Source: Rhizobium aethiopicum
GTDB taxonomy: Bacteria; Pseudomonadota; Alphaproteobacteria; Rhizobiales; Rhizobiaceae
Reading direction: 5' to 3'
DNA length: 64,000 nucleotides
Assembly: GCF_900094625.1 (NCBI RefSeq)
Contig: NZ_FMAJ01000003.1
Location: forward strand, 477,224-541,223
Both the position numbers and the translations under genes were made by a program. Below are positions 56,597 through 64,000 of the stretch, one piece after another. Every line of letters begins with the position of its first letter. Position 1 is the stretch's first letter. Under the pieces are notes generated by a model that saw only the letters and a list, made by a program, of their open reading frames with translations, was not told the origin of the DNA and ran no database searches.

Positions 56597-57106
56597 ATGA
56601 CCATGCGTGAAAAGATCGAAGAGGCGGCGGCGCGGTATCCCGACCAGCGCTCTGCGATCATGCCCGCGCTCCTGATCGCCCAGGAAGAACATGGCCATCT
56701 GCCTGGGCCAGTGCTGGAAGAGGTCGCCGATATTCTCGGAGTCGAGCGGATCTGGGTCTACGAGTTGGCGACCTTCTATACCCTCTTCCATACCGAACCG
56801 GTGGGGATGTTCCACTTGCAGCTCTGTAACAATGTTTCCTGCATGCTGTGCGGATCGGAGGACCTGCTGGGCCATCTGGAAACAGTGCTGGGGATCAGGA
56901 AAGGCGACACCACCCCGGACGGGCTGTTCACGCTTTCGACGGTCGAATGCCTCGGCGCCTGCGAGATGGCGCCGGTGATGCAGGTCGGCGACGATTACCA
57001 CGCCCACCTTGATGTGATGCGGATAAACGCACTGCTGGACCGTCTGCGGGCGATAGCGGGAGCCGCGAGCGTCGAGCGCGCCTCTGCGCGGGTGCCTTGG
57101 GAGTAG
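56597..57106 (+). CDS. nuoE: NADH-quinone oxidoreductase subunit E
   Basis: 169 residues, thioredoxin-like [2Fe-2S] subunit (cluster N1a). The four cysteines lie in LCNNVSCMLCGS and ECLGACEMAP; one extra Cys is at MLC. The ATG at 56597 lies 10 bases after AAGGA. It is separated from nuoF by 4 bases. Confidence 0.95.
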   Translation: MTMREKIEEAAARYPDQRSAIMPALLIAQEEHGHLPGPVLEEVADILGVERIWVYELATFYTLFHTEPVGMFHLQLCNNVSCMLCGSEDLLGHLETVLGIRKGDTTPDGLFTLSTVECLGACEMAPVMQVGDDYHAHLDVMRINALLDRLRAIAGAASVERASARVPWE

Positions 57107-57110
57107 CGCC

Positions 57111-58376
57111 ATGTTCGAGCCGGTTCTTCTCAAAAATGTCGATGTTGCGGATGGTCATTTGGTGTCGACCTACGAGGCTGGCGGCGGCTATCAGGCGCTG
57201 GCGAAGGCGCTGCGCGAGTACACGCCTGACGAGGTTATCGACCTCATCAAACGGTCCAACCTGCGCGGTCGCGGCGGTGCCGGATTCCCGACGGGCATGA
57301 AATGGGGCTTCGTGCCGAAGCGCACCGGCAAGCCGACATATCTGTGCTGCAACGCCGATGAGGGTGAACCGGGCACGTTCAAGGACCGGATCATCATGGA
57401 GCGCGACCCGCATCAACTGATCGAGGGGCTGGCGGTAAGTGCCTACGCGATTGGGGCCGAAACCGCCTATGTCTACATTCGCGGAGAATATGTGGCGGCG
57501 ATCCGTCGTCTGGAGCAAGCGATCGCCGAGGCCCACGCAAAGGGCTATCTCGGAAAGCGCATTCTGGGCTCGGATTTCAATTTCGCGGTACACATCCACT
57601 GCGGCGCCGGCGCCTATATCTGCGGCGAGGAGACTGCAATGCTCGAGTCGCTCGAGGGCAAGCGGGCGCAGCCGCGATTGAAGCCGCCGTTTCCGGCCGT
57701 GGCCGGGCTCTACGCCAGCCCGACTGTGATCAACAATGTCGAGACGCTGGCCTGCGTGCCGCACATCGTTATGCGGGGGTCGGACTGGTTTCGGGGTATC
57801 GGCCCGGACAAGAGCCCCGGCCCGAAGCTCTACTGCCTCAGTGGGCAGGTGCGCAAACCCGGCCTCTACGAGTTGCCGATGGGCATACCGCTGCGCGAGC
57901 TGGTCGAGGAACATGCCGGCGGAGCCTTGCCGGGACGCAAAATCAAGGCAGTGATCCCGGGCGGGGTCTCAGCGCCGGTCATCCCTGAGCACGGCCTGGA
58001 GGTGAGGATGGATTTCGACTCGCTGGCTGCCGCCGGCTCGATGCTCGGTTCGGCTGGCGTTATCGTGATCGACGATCGCACCTGCATGGTTAAGGTCGCC
58101 ACCAGGATCGTCGAGTTCTTCCACCATGAGTCCTGCGGCAAGTGCACGCCCTGCCGGGAAGGATTGAACTGGGTCGTGAAGGTCCTGCGCCGGGTTGAAG
58201 GCGGGGATGGCGCACCCGGCGATCTGGAGCAGCTGGATATGCTCTGCAAGGGCATATTCGGCAACACGTTTTGTGCCTTGGGTGACGGTGCAGCGATGGG
58301 ATTGCGGGCGGCACTTGCACATTTCCGAGATGAATTCGTCGCCCATGTCGAGGAGCGGAGGTGCCCGTTCCACTGA
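57111..58376 (+). CDS. nuoF: NADH-quinone oxidoreductase subunit F
   Basis: 421 residues, the NADH- and FMN-binding subunit. The nucleotide region is RGRGGAGFPTGMKWGFVP, the FMN-loop NADEGEPGTFKDR, and cluster N3 is bound by SCGKCTPCREG plus a Cys near the end (GNTFCALGDGA). Having a complete F subunit shows that this complex accepts NADH directly. Confidence 0.96.
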   Translation: MFEPVLLKNVDVADGHLVSTYEAGGGYQALAKALREYTPDEVIDLIKRSNLRGRGGAGFPTGMKWGFVPKRTGKPTYLCCNADEGEPGTFKDRIIMERDPHQLIEGLAVSAYAIGAETAYVYIRGEYVAAIRRLEQAIAEAHAKGYLGKRILGSDFNFAVHIHCGAGAYICGEETAMLESLEGKRAQPRLKPPFPAVAGLYASPTVINNVETLACVPHIVMRGSDWFRGIGPDKSPGPKLYCLSGQVRKPGLYELPMGIPLRELVEEHAGGALPGRKIKAVIPGGVSAPVIPEHGLEVRMDFDSLAAAGSMLGSAGVIVIDDRTCMVKVATRIVEFFHHESCGKCTPCREGLNWVVKVLRRVEGGDGAPGDLEQLDMLCKGIFGNTFCALGDGAAMGLRAALAHFRDEFVAHVEERRCPFH

Positions 58377-58409
58377 AGGAGTGTGCTGGATCAGAGTTGC
58401 GAGGAAACC

Positions 58410-60989
58410 ATGCTTAAAGTCACGATCGATGGACAAACGCTGGAAGTTGAGGCTGGCGCGACAGTGTTGCAGGCCGCCCGGCGTTTGGGCACTGATATCC
58501 CGACCTTTTGCTATCTGAAGCGTCTGCCGCCGCTGGCCTCCTGCCGCATGTGTCTGGTGGAGATCGAGGGCCTGCGGCGGCTGCAGCCGTCCTGTGCCAC
58601 TGCGGTCACCGATGGAATGGTCGTGCGGACGAATACGCCTCTGATCGAGGAAACGCGCTCTTCCATGCTCGACATGCTGCTCGCCAACCACCCCCTTGAC
58701 TGCCCGATCTGCGACAAGGGCGGCGAATGCGAGCTTCAGAACATGGTGATGGCCTATGGGCCTCGAGAAAGCCAGTTCCGCGATGACAAACGTGTGTTCC
58801 ACTCCGACGACATTCGCCTGAGCCCGGTTATCATCATGAACGTCAACCGCTGCATCCAGTGCCAGCGCTGCGTCCGTATGTGCGAGGAGGTCGTCGGCGC
58901 GGTGGCGCTGGGTACCGTCGAAAAAGGCATGGATACCGCCGTCACCGGCTTCGAGGGCAGTCTGGCGAGTTGCGACCAGTGCGGCAATTGCGTCGAGGTC
59001 TGCCCGGTCGGCGCGCTGATGAGCTTTCCCTACCGCTACAAGGCGCGCCCCTGGGATCTCGTAGAGACCGACACGATCTGCCCGCATTGTGGCACCGGTT
59101 GCCAGCTGACAGTGGGCACGCGCAAGGGCGAGTTCATGCGGGTGCGCTCGAAGTGGGACGACGGTGTCAACCACGAAACTCTCTGCGTGCGAGGACGCTT
59201 CGGCCTCGATTTCGTTGCAAGCCGGGACCGGATCAAGCAGCCAATGATCCGTCAGGATGGCGCCCTGGTTCCGGTTTCCTGGGACGAAGCGGGGGATTAT
59301 CTGCGCCGGCGACTGGTGGCTGTCGAGAGCAAGGATGCCGGCGGGCTGGCCTCGCCTCGCCTGCCAAACGAGGTGCTTTATCAGTTCCAGAAGCTGATGC
59401 GAACAGTATTCCGGACCAACAACATTGATTGTTCGTCACGCTGGGCCGCGCCCTTCGATACGCTCGGCCCGCTATTGGGAACTTTCTACAGCCGCACCCC
59501 GCTGGACGATGTAATCGGCAACGACTGCGTGCTCGTCGTCGGCGGCAACGTGACCGAGGAGAATCCCGTCACCGAATACCTGCTGCGAGACGCCGTGCGG
59601 CGGCGGCAGGCCGGATTGCTGATGCTTTCGGCGCGGCCCTCGCGTCTGGACGCCGATGCCAGGGTGGTGGTTCGCGTGCCGCCGGGCGGAGAAGAGGCGA
59701 GCCTTGCGGCGGTGGTAACCGCGCTCATGGCGGTGGCCGATCAGACCTTGCCGGGCGACGCATTTGCGGACATCGGTGCGACGATCGGCAGGCCGGCAGC
59801 GGGCACCGGCAGCGACGGGCCGGATCGTCTGGCCACCGCGCTCAAGGAAGGCCGTAGCGTCACCGTGCTTGTCAGCGTCGACCTCCTGAGATCACCCGAA
59901 GCGCGCGCGACGCTGCTGCAGCTCAACAACCTGCTGCAGGTTCTGCGCCTGCTAGGCAAGGGCCCGGCGATGCAGTTTCTGTTCGACCGTGCCAACCAGA
60001 TGGGCGCCTGGGACATGGGGGTCCTGCCGGCGGCTCTGCCGGGGCTGCGGGCGGTCGCCGATGACGCGGCGCGCGCAGCTCTTGCACGAAACTGGGGCGC
60101 CCAAATGCCGTCTCAACCCGGCGCGAATCTCGACGCCATGCTGGAGCTCTGCGTCGGGGGCCGGATGGGCGCACTCTACATCGTCGGAACCGACCCCCTG
60201 GCCGCCTATCCCGACCGGGACTTTGTGACGCGGGCGCTTGGCGCAGCTGATCTCGTGATCGTGCAGGACGCGTTCCTCACGGATACGGCGGGCATGGCCG
60301 AGGTCGTCCTGCCTGCGGCGGGCTACGGCGAGGAATCCGGAACATTCACCAACAATGAGGGCCGGGTCCAGAACGTTCGCAAATTCCGTGAGCCCGTTTT
60401 CGAGGCGCGAGGCAATCTGGCGATTGTCGACTTCGTCGCCGCGCTACGCAACGAGGCGCTGCGGCCATCGACGCAAGGCGAAATTTTCGACGAGATTGCC
60501 CGGCTGGTTCCGGCCTATCAGGGGTTAACGCAGGACGGACTTGGCGCCGACGGCGCATTCACCAGGACGGTGCCAACATTATCGGCCGGCCTGGTCCTTT
60601 CGCCGCCATCTGTTCGAACAGCAGCCGACCGGCTCATGCTGATCACCGGCGACTGCCTGTTCCACAACGGATATCTTTCCGAACGGTCGGACATGCTGAA
60701 CACGATCGCCAACGATCCCTATGTTGCGATGAGCGCGCCAGATACTGCGGAGCTTGGCCTTTCGGATGGCGATCAGGTAATCGTGCGTTCCGGCCAGGGC
60801 GAACTGACGGCGCAGCTCAAGGTCGACAGGCGGTTTCCCAAGGGCCTCGTCTTCGTTCCGGAAAATTATAGCGCCTTGCGTCTCAACAGCCTGCTGCGGC
60901 GAGGCGAATATCCATGCGCGGTGGAAGTCCAGAAGGCGCATGCCACTTCTGACGTCGACCACCCAGGCCGGATCTGGCGTGGGGTTTGA
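58410..60989 (+). CDS. nuoG: NADH-quinone oxidoreductase subunit G (long form)
   Basis: 859 residues. An N-terminal [2Fe-2S] ferredoxin domain has Cys34, Cys45, Cys48 and Cys62. The His-Cys motif is HPLDCPICDKGGECELQ, and two [4Fe-4S] motifs follow (CIQCQRCVRMC, CDQCGNCVEVCPVGA). Next is the extra N7-type site, Cys224, Cys227 and Cys231 (CPHCGTGCQL) with a fourth Cys in ETLCVRG, then a molybdopterin-oxidoreductase-like domain without visible cofactor residues. It is longer than the ~690-residue form common in alphaproteobacteria and resembles the E. coli/Thermus type. The ATG at 58410 has GAGGAAA upstream. Confidence 0.94.
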   Translation: MLKVTIDGQTLEVEAGATVLQAARRLGTDIPTFCYLKRLPPLASCRMCLVEIEGLRRLQPSCATAVTDGMVVRTNTPLIEETRSSMLDMLLANHPLDCPICDKGGECELQNMVMAYGPRESQFRDDKRVFHSDDIRLSPVIIMNVNRCIQCQRCVRMCEEVVGAVALGTVEKGMDTAVTGFEGSLASCDQCGNCVEVCPVGALMSFPYRYKARPWDLVETDTICPHCGTGCQLTVGTRKGEFMRVRSKWDDGVNHETLCVRGRFGLDFVASRDRIKQPMIRQDGALVPVSWDEAGDYLRRRLVAVESKDAGGLASPRLPNEVLYQFQKLMRTVFRTNNIDCSSRWAAPFDTLGPLLGTFYSRTPLDDVIGNDCVLVVGGNVTEENPVTEYLLRDAVRRRQAGLLMLSARPSRLDADARVVVRVPPGGEEASLAAVVTALMAVADQTLPGDAFADIGATIGRPAAGTGSDGPDRLATALKEGRSVTVLVSVDLLRSPEARATLLQLNNLLQVLRLLGKGPAMQFLFDRANQMGAWDMGVLPAALPGLRAVADDAARAALARNWGAQMPSQPGANLDAMLELCVGGRMGALYIVGTDPLAAYPDRDFVTRALGAADLVIVQDAFLTDTAGMAEVVLPAAGYGEESGTFTNNEGRVQNVRKFREPVFEARGNLAIVDFVAALRNEALRPSTQGEIFDEIARLVPAYQGLTQDGLGADGAFTRTVPTLSAGLVLSPPSVRTAADRLMLITGDCLFHNGYLSERSDMLNTIANDPYVAMSAPDTAELGLSDGDQVIVRSGQGELTAQLKVDRRFPKGLVFVPENYSALRLNSLLRRGEYPCAVEVQKAHATSDVDHPGRIWRGV

Positions 60990-61063
60990 AGATTTGGGAT
61001 AGGGCAGCGCAAGGCTTCGCGGCAAGCTGCCCGCCCCAGCGTCATCACATCGAGTTGGCGGCG

Positions 61064-61504
61064 TCAGTGATACCTGGTCCCGCATATGTAATCCTGCAGC
61101 TCCTGCTCTGTACGCTGCGCTTCGTCGAGCCTGTGCTTAACCACATCTCCGATGCTGACCACGCCGAGCACGTTGCCTCCATCCGTGACCAACACATGGC
61201 GCGTACGCCGCTGGGTCATGATCCCCATCGCAACGGGCAGCAGATCTTGTGTCGAACACGTCGCCACGTTGCGGTTCATGATGTCCGCGACCCGCATCGC
61301 CGCCGCCTCGGCCCCGTATTCCGCCATCGCGTTGCAGCAATCCCGCTCCGACAGTGTACCGATGTATTTGCTGTTCGAGCGGCTCACGACGACGAAGCCG
61401 ATATTGTTGTCTCGAAACAACCTTAGTACCTCCACCATCGTCTGATCGGGAGCGACTGCGATGACACCGACACCCTTGTTCTTCATGATTTCACCGACAA
61501 ACAT
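61064..61504 (-). CDS. Two-CBS-domain protein linked to the nuo cluster
   Basis: 146 residues made of two CBS domains: the first ends VVVSRSNSKYIGTLSERD, the second HVLVTDGGNVLGVVSIGDVV. There is no other domain. Such tandem CBS pairs bind adenine nucleotides or NAD(H). It is the third gene of the minus-strand nuoH-nuoI unit and is convergent with nuoG, which suggests a regulatory tie to the energy state. Confidence 0.88.
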   Translation of the reverse strand: MFVGEIMKNKGVGVIAVAPDQTMVEVLRLFRDNNIGFVVVSRSNSKYIGTLSERDCCNAMAEYGAEAAAMRVADIMNRNVATCSTQDLLPVAMGIMTQRRTRHVLVTDGGNVLGVVSIGDVVKHRLDEAQRTEQELQDYICGTRYH

Positions 61505-61549
61505 CTGAGCCTCCTGTTCGAGCGCTTCGGTGTGATGGCTGGCGCGCTT

Positions 61550-62116
61550 TCATGTTCGGCGGATATTCCGCCACCAGTTGTAGCCCTGCGTCTCTTTCGT
61601 CTCGACAAGTACGTCCTTCTTCGTATTCAGGCGCGCGGCAACCACGCCGCCGCCGGTTGCCGCCTTACCCGGCTTGACGAGCAGATCGTCGCGCCCGATC
61701 ACCAGGTCAGCTGAGGAAAAACTGGAAAATTCGTATTGTTGCCCAAGCGCGATTGCATCCGCCGGGCAGGCGTCCTCGCACAACCCGCAGAACAGGCAGC
61801 GTGCTGTGTCGATTTCAAATTTCGCCGGGTGCCGGTTGCCCTTCTCGTCCTCGTACGGGACGACTTCAATGCAGTCGCAGGGACAGATCCGGGCGCAGAG
61901 TTCGCAGGCCACGCACTTGATCTCGCCCTCCTCGTCACGCTTCAGAAAGTGATGTCCGCGGTAACGCGAGTAGGGCAACCATTTTTCGTTGTCCGGATAC
62001 TGCATGGTCACGGATTTGGTGAACAGATATCCAAAGGTCAGAGCCAAGGCATTCGCCAGATCGGCGAAGAACGCCCAGCCAATCCATGTTCCAACTCTGT
62101 CCTGCGCGCGCGACAT
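61550..62116 (-). CDS. nuoI: NADH-quinone oxidoreductase subunit I
   Basis: 188 residues. Two [4Fe-4S] ferredoxin motifs bind clusters N6a and N6b: CVACELCARICPCDC and CLFCGLCEDACPADAI. The N-terminal amphipathic helix TFGYLFTKSVTMQYP is typical. It is on the strand opposite to nuoA-G and lies 10 bases after nuoH. Confidence 0.95.
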   Translation of the reverse strand: MSRAQDRVGTWIGWAFFADLANALALTFGYLFTKSVTMQYPDNEKWLPYSRYRGHHFLKRDEEGEIKCVACELCARICPCDCIEVVPYEDEKGNRHPAKFEIDTARCLFCGLCEDACPADAIALGQQYEFSSFSSADLVIGRDDLLVKPGKAATGGGVVAARLNTKKDVLVETKETQGYNWWRNIRRT

Positions 62117-62126
62117 CGCCGCCTCG

Positions 62127-63128
62127 CTATGGAGCCGTCACGGCCCCTAAAAGTACGCCAGTTATAATTATGTTCGCCATCGACAGAGGAAGCAAGACTT
62201 TCCATCCGATCGCCATCAACTGATCGTAGCGGTAGCGGGGGAAAGTGAAGCGGAACCAGATGAACACATAGACGAAGAACGCGACCTTGAGAGCAAACCA
62301 CAGGAGCGGTGGCAAGGGAATCAGTACTCCGTTCCAACCGCCGAAGAACAGGATCACCACCAAGACCGACACAAGCAATACGATGGCATATTCGCTGACC
62401 ATAAAGAAGGCAAAGCGAATACCGCTGTATTCGGTATGGAACCCGGCCCCTAGATCGCCTTCCGCTTCCGCCAGGTCGAAGGGAATGCGCTGCGCTTCGG
62501 CCAATCCGGCGACGAAGAACACGAAGAACCCGACCGGTTGGTAGACGATGTTCCAGACCTCTGCCTGCGCCCGCACGATCTCGAGAAGGCTCATGGATTG
62601 CGCCAGCATGACCACGCCGATGACCGCGAACCCCATCGGGATTTCGTAGCTGATCATCTGCGCGCAGGTTCTGAGGCTGCCCAGGACAGCGTATTTGCTG
62701 TTGGAGGCCCAGCCGCCGAAGATGACGCCATAAACCTCGATCCCGATCACCGAGAAAACGAAAAGGAGCGCCACATTCATGTTGGAGACGTAGAGCGTGA
62801 TGTCGTGGCCGAGGACTGAGACAGTCTCGCCGAAGGGGATCGCGACGAACACCACAAAAGGCGGGGCGAGCGCCAGGATTGGCGCCAGTTTGAACAGGAA
62901 CCGATCGGCGTCGGCCGGGATGTTATCCTCTTTCGTCAGGAGCTTGATTCCGTCCGCCACCGGCTGCAACAGCCCGTGCCATCCCACGCGCATCGGCCCC
63001 ATCCGCTGCTGCATGTGCCCGGCAACCTTCCGTTCGAGCCAGGTTAGCGGCAAGGGTAGCAACAGCAGGATCGCAATCAGGAACGCGACCTTCACGACGA
63101 TCAGGCCAAGGGCGACGATAAGTTCCAT
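62127..63128 (-). CDS. nuoH: NADH-quinone oxidoreductase subunit H
   Basis: 333 residues, eight predicted membrane helices. The quinone-channel segments are TWLERKVAGHMQQRMGPMRV and EAQRIPFDLAEAEGDLGAGF in pieces; the acidic residues of the E-channel (AEAEGDL) and YDQLMAIGWK near the end are present. It is first in a short minus-strand unit nuoH-nuoI-CBS, convergent with the main operon. Confidence 0.95.
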   Translation of the reverse strand: MELIVALGLIVVKVAFLIAILLLLPLPLTWLERKVAGHMQQRMGPMRVGWHGLLQPVADGIKLLTKEDNIPADADRFLFKLAPILALAPPFVVFVAIPFGETVSVLGHDITLYVSNMNVALLFVFSVIGIEVYGVIFGGWASNSKYAVLGSLRTCAQMISYEIPMGFAVIGVVMLAQSMSLLEIVRAQAEVWNIVYQPVGFFVFFVAGLAEAQRIPFDLAEAEGDLGAGFHTEYSGIRFAFFMVSEYAIVLLVSVLVVILFFGGWNGVLIPLPPLLWFALKVAFFVYVFIWFRFTFPRYRYDQLMAIGWKVLLPLSMANIIITGVLLGAVTAP

Positions 63129-63633
63129 GATCCGGGCTACTTATTCATCGGGTTGAAGCGCGCGACCGGGCTTTGGCTCCGGCTCTACATTTAGGACTGC
63201 GCACACTTGTCAGGCTACATGGTACAACGGCGACGCACCTCATACAATGCCGTCGGTGTTATGCCGTCGCGGGCTGTGATGCGTTCGGCTCGGGACGTTT
63301 TGAGACGAGTAGCTCGCTGCGCAAGATGAAGGCTTCGCGTTTCTGCGGTTGCACCGCGCCATATTGCGTATCAAAGACCGCAGAGGCTCTCATCGCGCCG
63401 GATGAAAGGTCCGTGGCAGGTCAGCTGGCGTCATCCGAGGAGTTGAACACCCTGCAGAATCGTAAAAGCTCCTTGAGGTTTATGTCGAGGAGCTTTCTGT
63501 CAAGCGACTTGCGTAGGTAACCTTGCAAGTTGATTGGTTGCGGTGGAGGATCTGGGGTTTTTCTGTCCCGCGGCGTCGGCTTTGCCTCCTTGCGGGCCCC
63601 TGATTAGGCATTAAAATCCTCGACCCGGTACTC
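63129..63633. other. Intergenic region upstream of nuoH
   Basis: About 500 bases without a supported gene; an open frame of 115 codons at 63173 has no ribosome site or domain. It must hold the promoter for nuoH. A hairpin AAAGCTCCT/AGGAGCTTT lies at 63465-63496. A tRNA-fMet 3'-end fragment at 63534-63554 is listed separately. Confidence 0.5.
63534..63554 (-). repeat. Partial copy of the tRNA-fMet 3' end
   Basis: TTGGTTGCGGTGGAGGATCTG matches the tRNA-fMet 3' end (63673-63694) with one gap and two mismatches, in the same orientation, 118 bases away. Such fragments are typical of attachment-site scars left by integrases that use tRNA genes. Chance similarity is not excluded. Confidence 0.4.
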
Positions 63634-63665
63634 AAACAAAAAGCCCGCCGTGTTGGCGGGCTTTT
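63634..63665 (-). terminator. Terminator of the rRNA operon after tRNA-fMet
   Basis: Stem GCCCGCC/GGCGGGC with a 5-base loop is flanked by AAAA and TTTT. Read on the minus strand it ends in TTTTTGTTT, 8 bases after the tRNA-fMet 3' end. Confidence 0.88.
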
Positions 63666-63673
63666 GGGAAGTT

Positions 63674-63750
<77 letters not shown>

Positions 63751-63770
63751 ATATTATTTTACAGCAGAAA

Positions 63771-63793
63771 GGGCCGCTTGCGCGACCCTTTTT
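63771..63793. terminator. Hairpin between 5S rRNA and tRNA-fMet
   Basis: Stem GGGTCGC/GCGGCCC (minus strand) with a GCAA tetraloop, followed by TTT on the minus strand and TTTTT on the plus strand. It may act as an attenuator or RNase processing signal inside the operon. Confidence 0.55.
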
Positions 63794-63855
63794 GTTCGGC
63801 ATGGGCCGTAGAGTTTGTTGTGAGAAGATTGTTTATCAAGTGAGTTGCGTTTAGC

Positions 63856-63974
63856 AGACCTGGCAGCGACCTACTCTCCCGCGTCTTAAGACGAAGTACC
63901 ATGGGCGCAGGGGCGTTTCACGGCCGTGTTCGGAAAGGGAACGGGTGCAGCCACCCCGCCATAACCACCAGGTC
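63856..63974 (-). rRNA. rrf: 5S ribosomal RNA
   Basis: About 119 bases on the minus strand. It has the paired ends GACCTGG...CCAGGTC, the CCCGTTCCCTTTCCGAACACGG loop-B/C region (in pieces CCGAACACGGCCGTGAAACG) and the GCGGGAGAGTAGGTCGCTGCC 3' part in pieces. The rest of the rRNA operon (23S, 16S) lies beyond the window. Confidence 0.96.
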
Positions 63975-64000
63975 GGCAAAGCGCAACTTTGTTGATTGAG

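Noticed and set aside
61002..61032. GGGCAGC/GCTGCCC hairpin between nuoG and the CBS gene as a terminator
   Set aside because: Seven-bp stem with a 17-base loop and no T run on either strand; too weak to call.
63173..63520. 115-codon open frame upstream of nuoH
   Set aside because: No ribosome site or recognisable domain; it ends through a hairpin and is unlike nearby codon use.

Overview
The window looks like chromosomal DNA of a rhizobium, most like the Rhizobium leguminosarum/etli group. The evidence is high-GC alphaproteobacterial codon use, an Irr-type Fur regulator next to fabA-fabB-fabI, the cmk-rpsA pair beside a FYDLN-type acidic protein, DUF995 and DUF993 proteins, many CUT1 sugar-transport genes, and palindromic intergenic repeats of the RIME/MITE kind. 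Species assignment is inference from gene content; no database search was possible.

Layout. Positions 1-15480 are conserved housekeeping: the 3' part of pnp, an RsmC-like rRNA methyltransferase, the fabA-fabB-fabI operon divergent from irr, small membrane and secreted proteins, tRNA-Ala(GGC), a FYDLN acidic protein, cmk, rpsA, a long low-complexity protein, a short RNase D and slyX. From 15481 to 38800 the window turns to accessory catabolism. It holds uxaC with a fructuronate-reductase-like gene, a choline-kinase-like gene with a dimethylglycine-dehydrogenase-like gene, and a complete CUT1 ABC importer with an oxidoreductase. A divergent TetR gene follows, then a four-gene catabolic operon (Gfo/Idh/MocA, DUF993 aldolase-like, sugar-phosphate isomerase, Gfo/Idh/MocA with a Cys cluster). 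Last is a LacI-DUF2264-hydroxyacid dehydrogenase operon divergent from an orphan binding-protein gene. A related 16-bp palindrome, about GTAACY-N4-RGTTAC, lies before uxaC, before the ABC operon and before the four-gene operon. This suggests one TetR regulon joining uptake of a sugar or uronate compound to hexuronate breakdown.

Positions 38891-45861 hold a synthase-type polysaccharide locus (UXS-like UDP-glucuronate decarboxylase, GalE, membrane glycosyltransferase 2, DUF995, secreted GH26-like hydrolase) next to a LuxR-type regulator.

Positions 46608-63128 hold a full second-type complex I cluster in an unusual order: J-K-L-(84 aa)-antiporter-M-N-A-B-C-D-E-F-G on the plus strand, then H-I-CBS on the minus strand. 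It encodes four antiporter-like subunits instead of three. The NuoL-type core lacks the C-terminal lateral extension; that extension is instead on the extra subunit, which has Asn at the usual TM7 Lys position. The window ends with tRNA-fMet and 5S rRNA, the tail of an rRNA operon on the minus strand.
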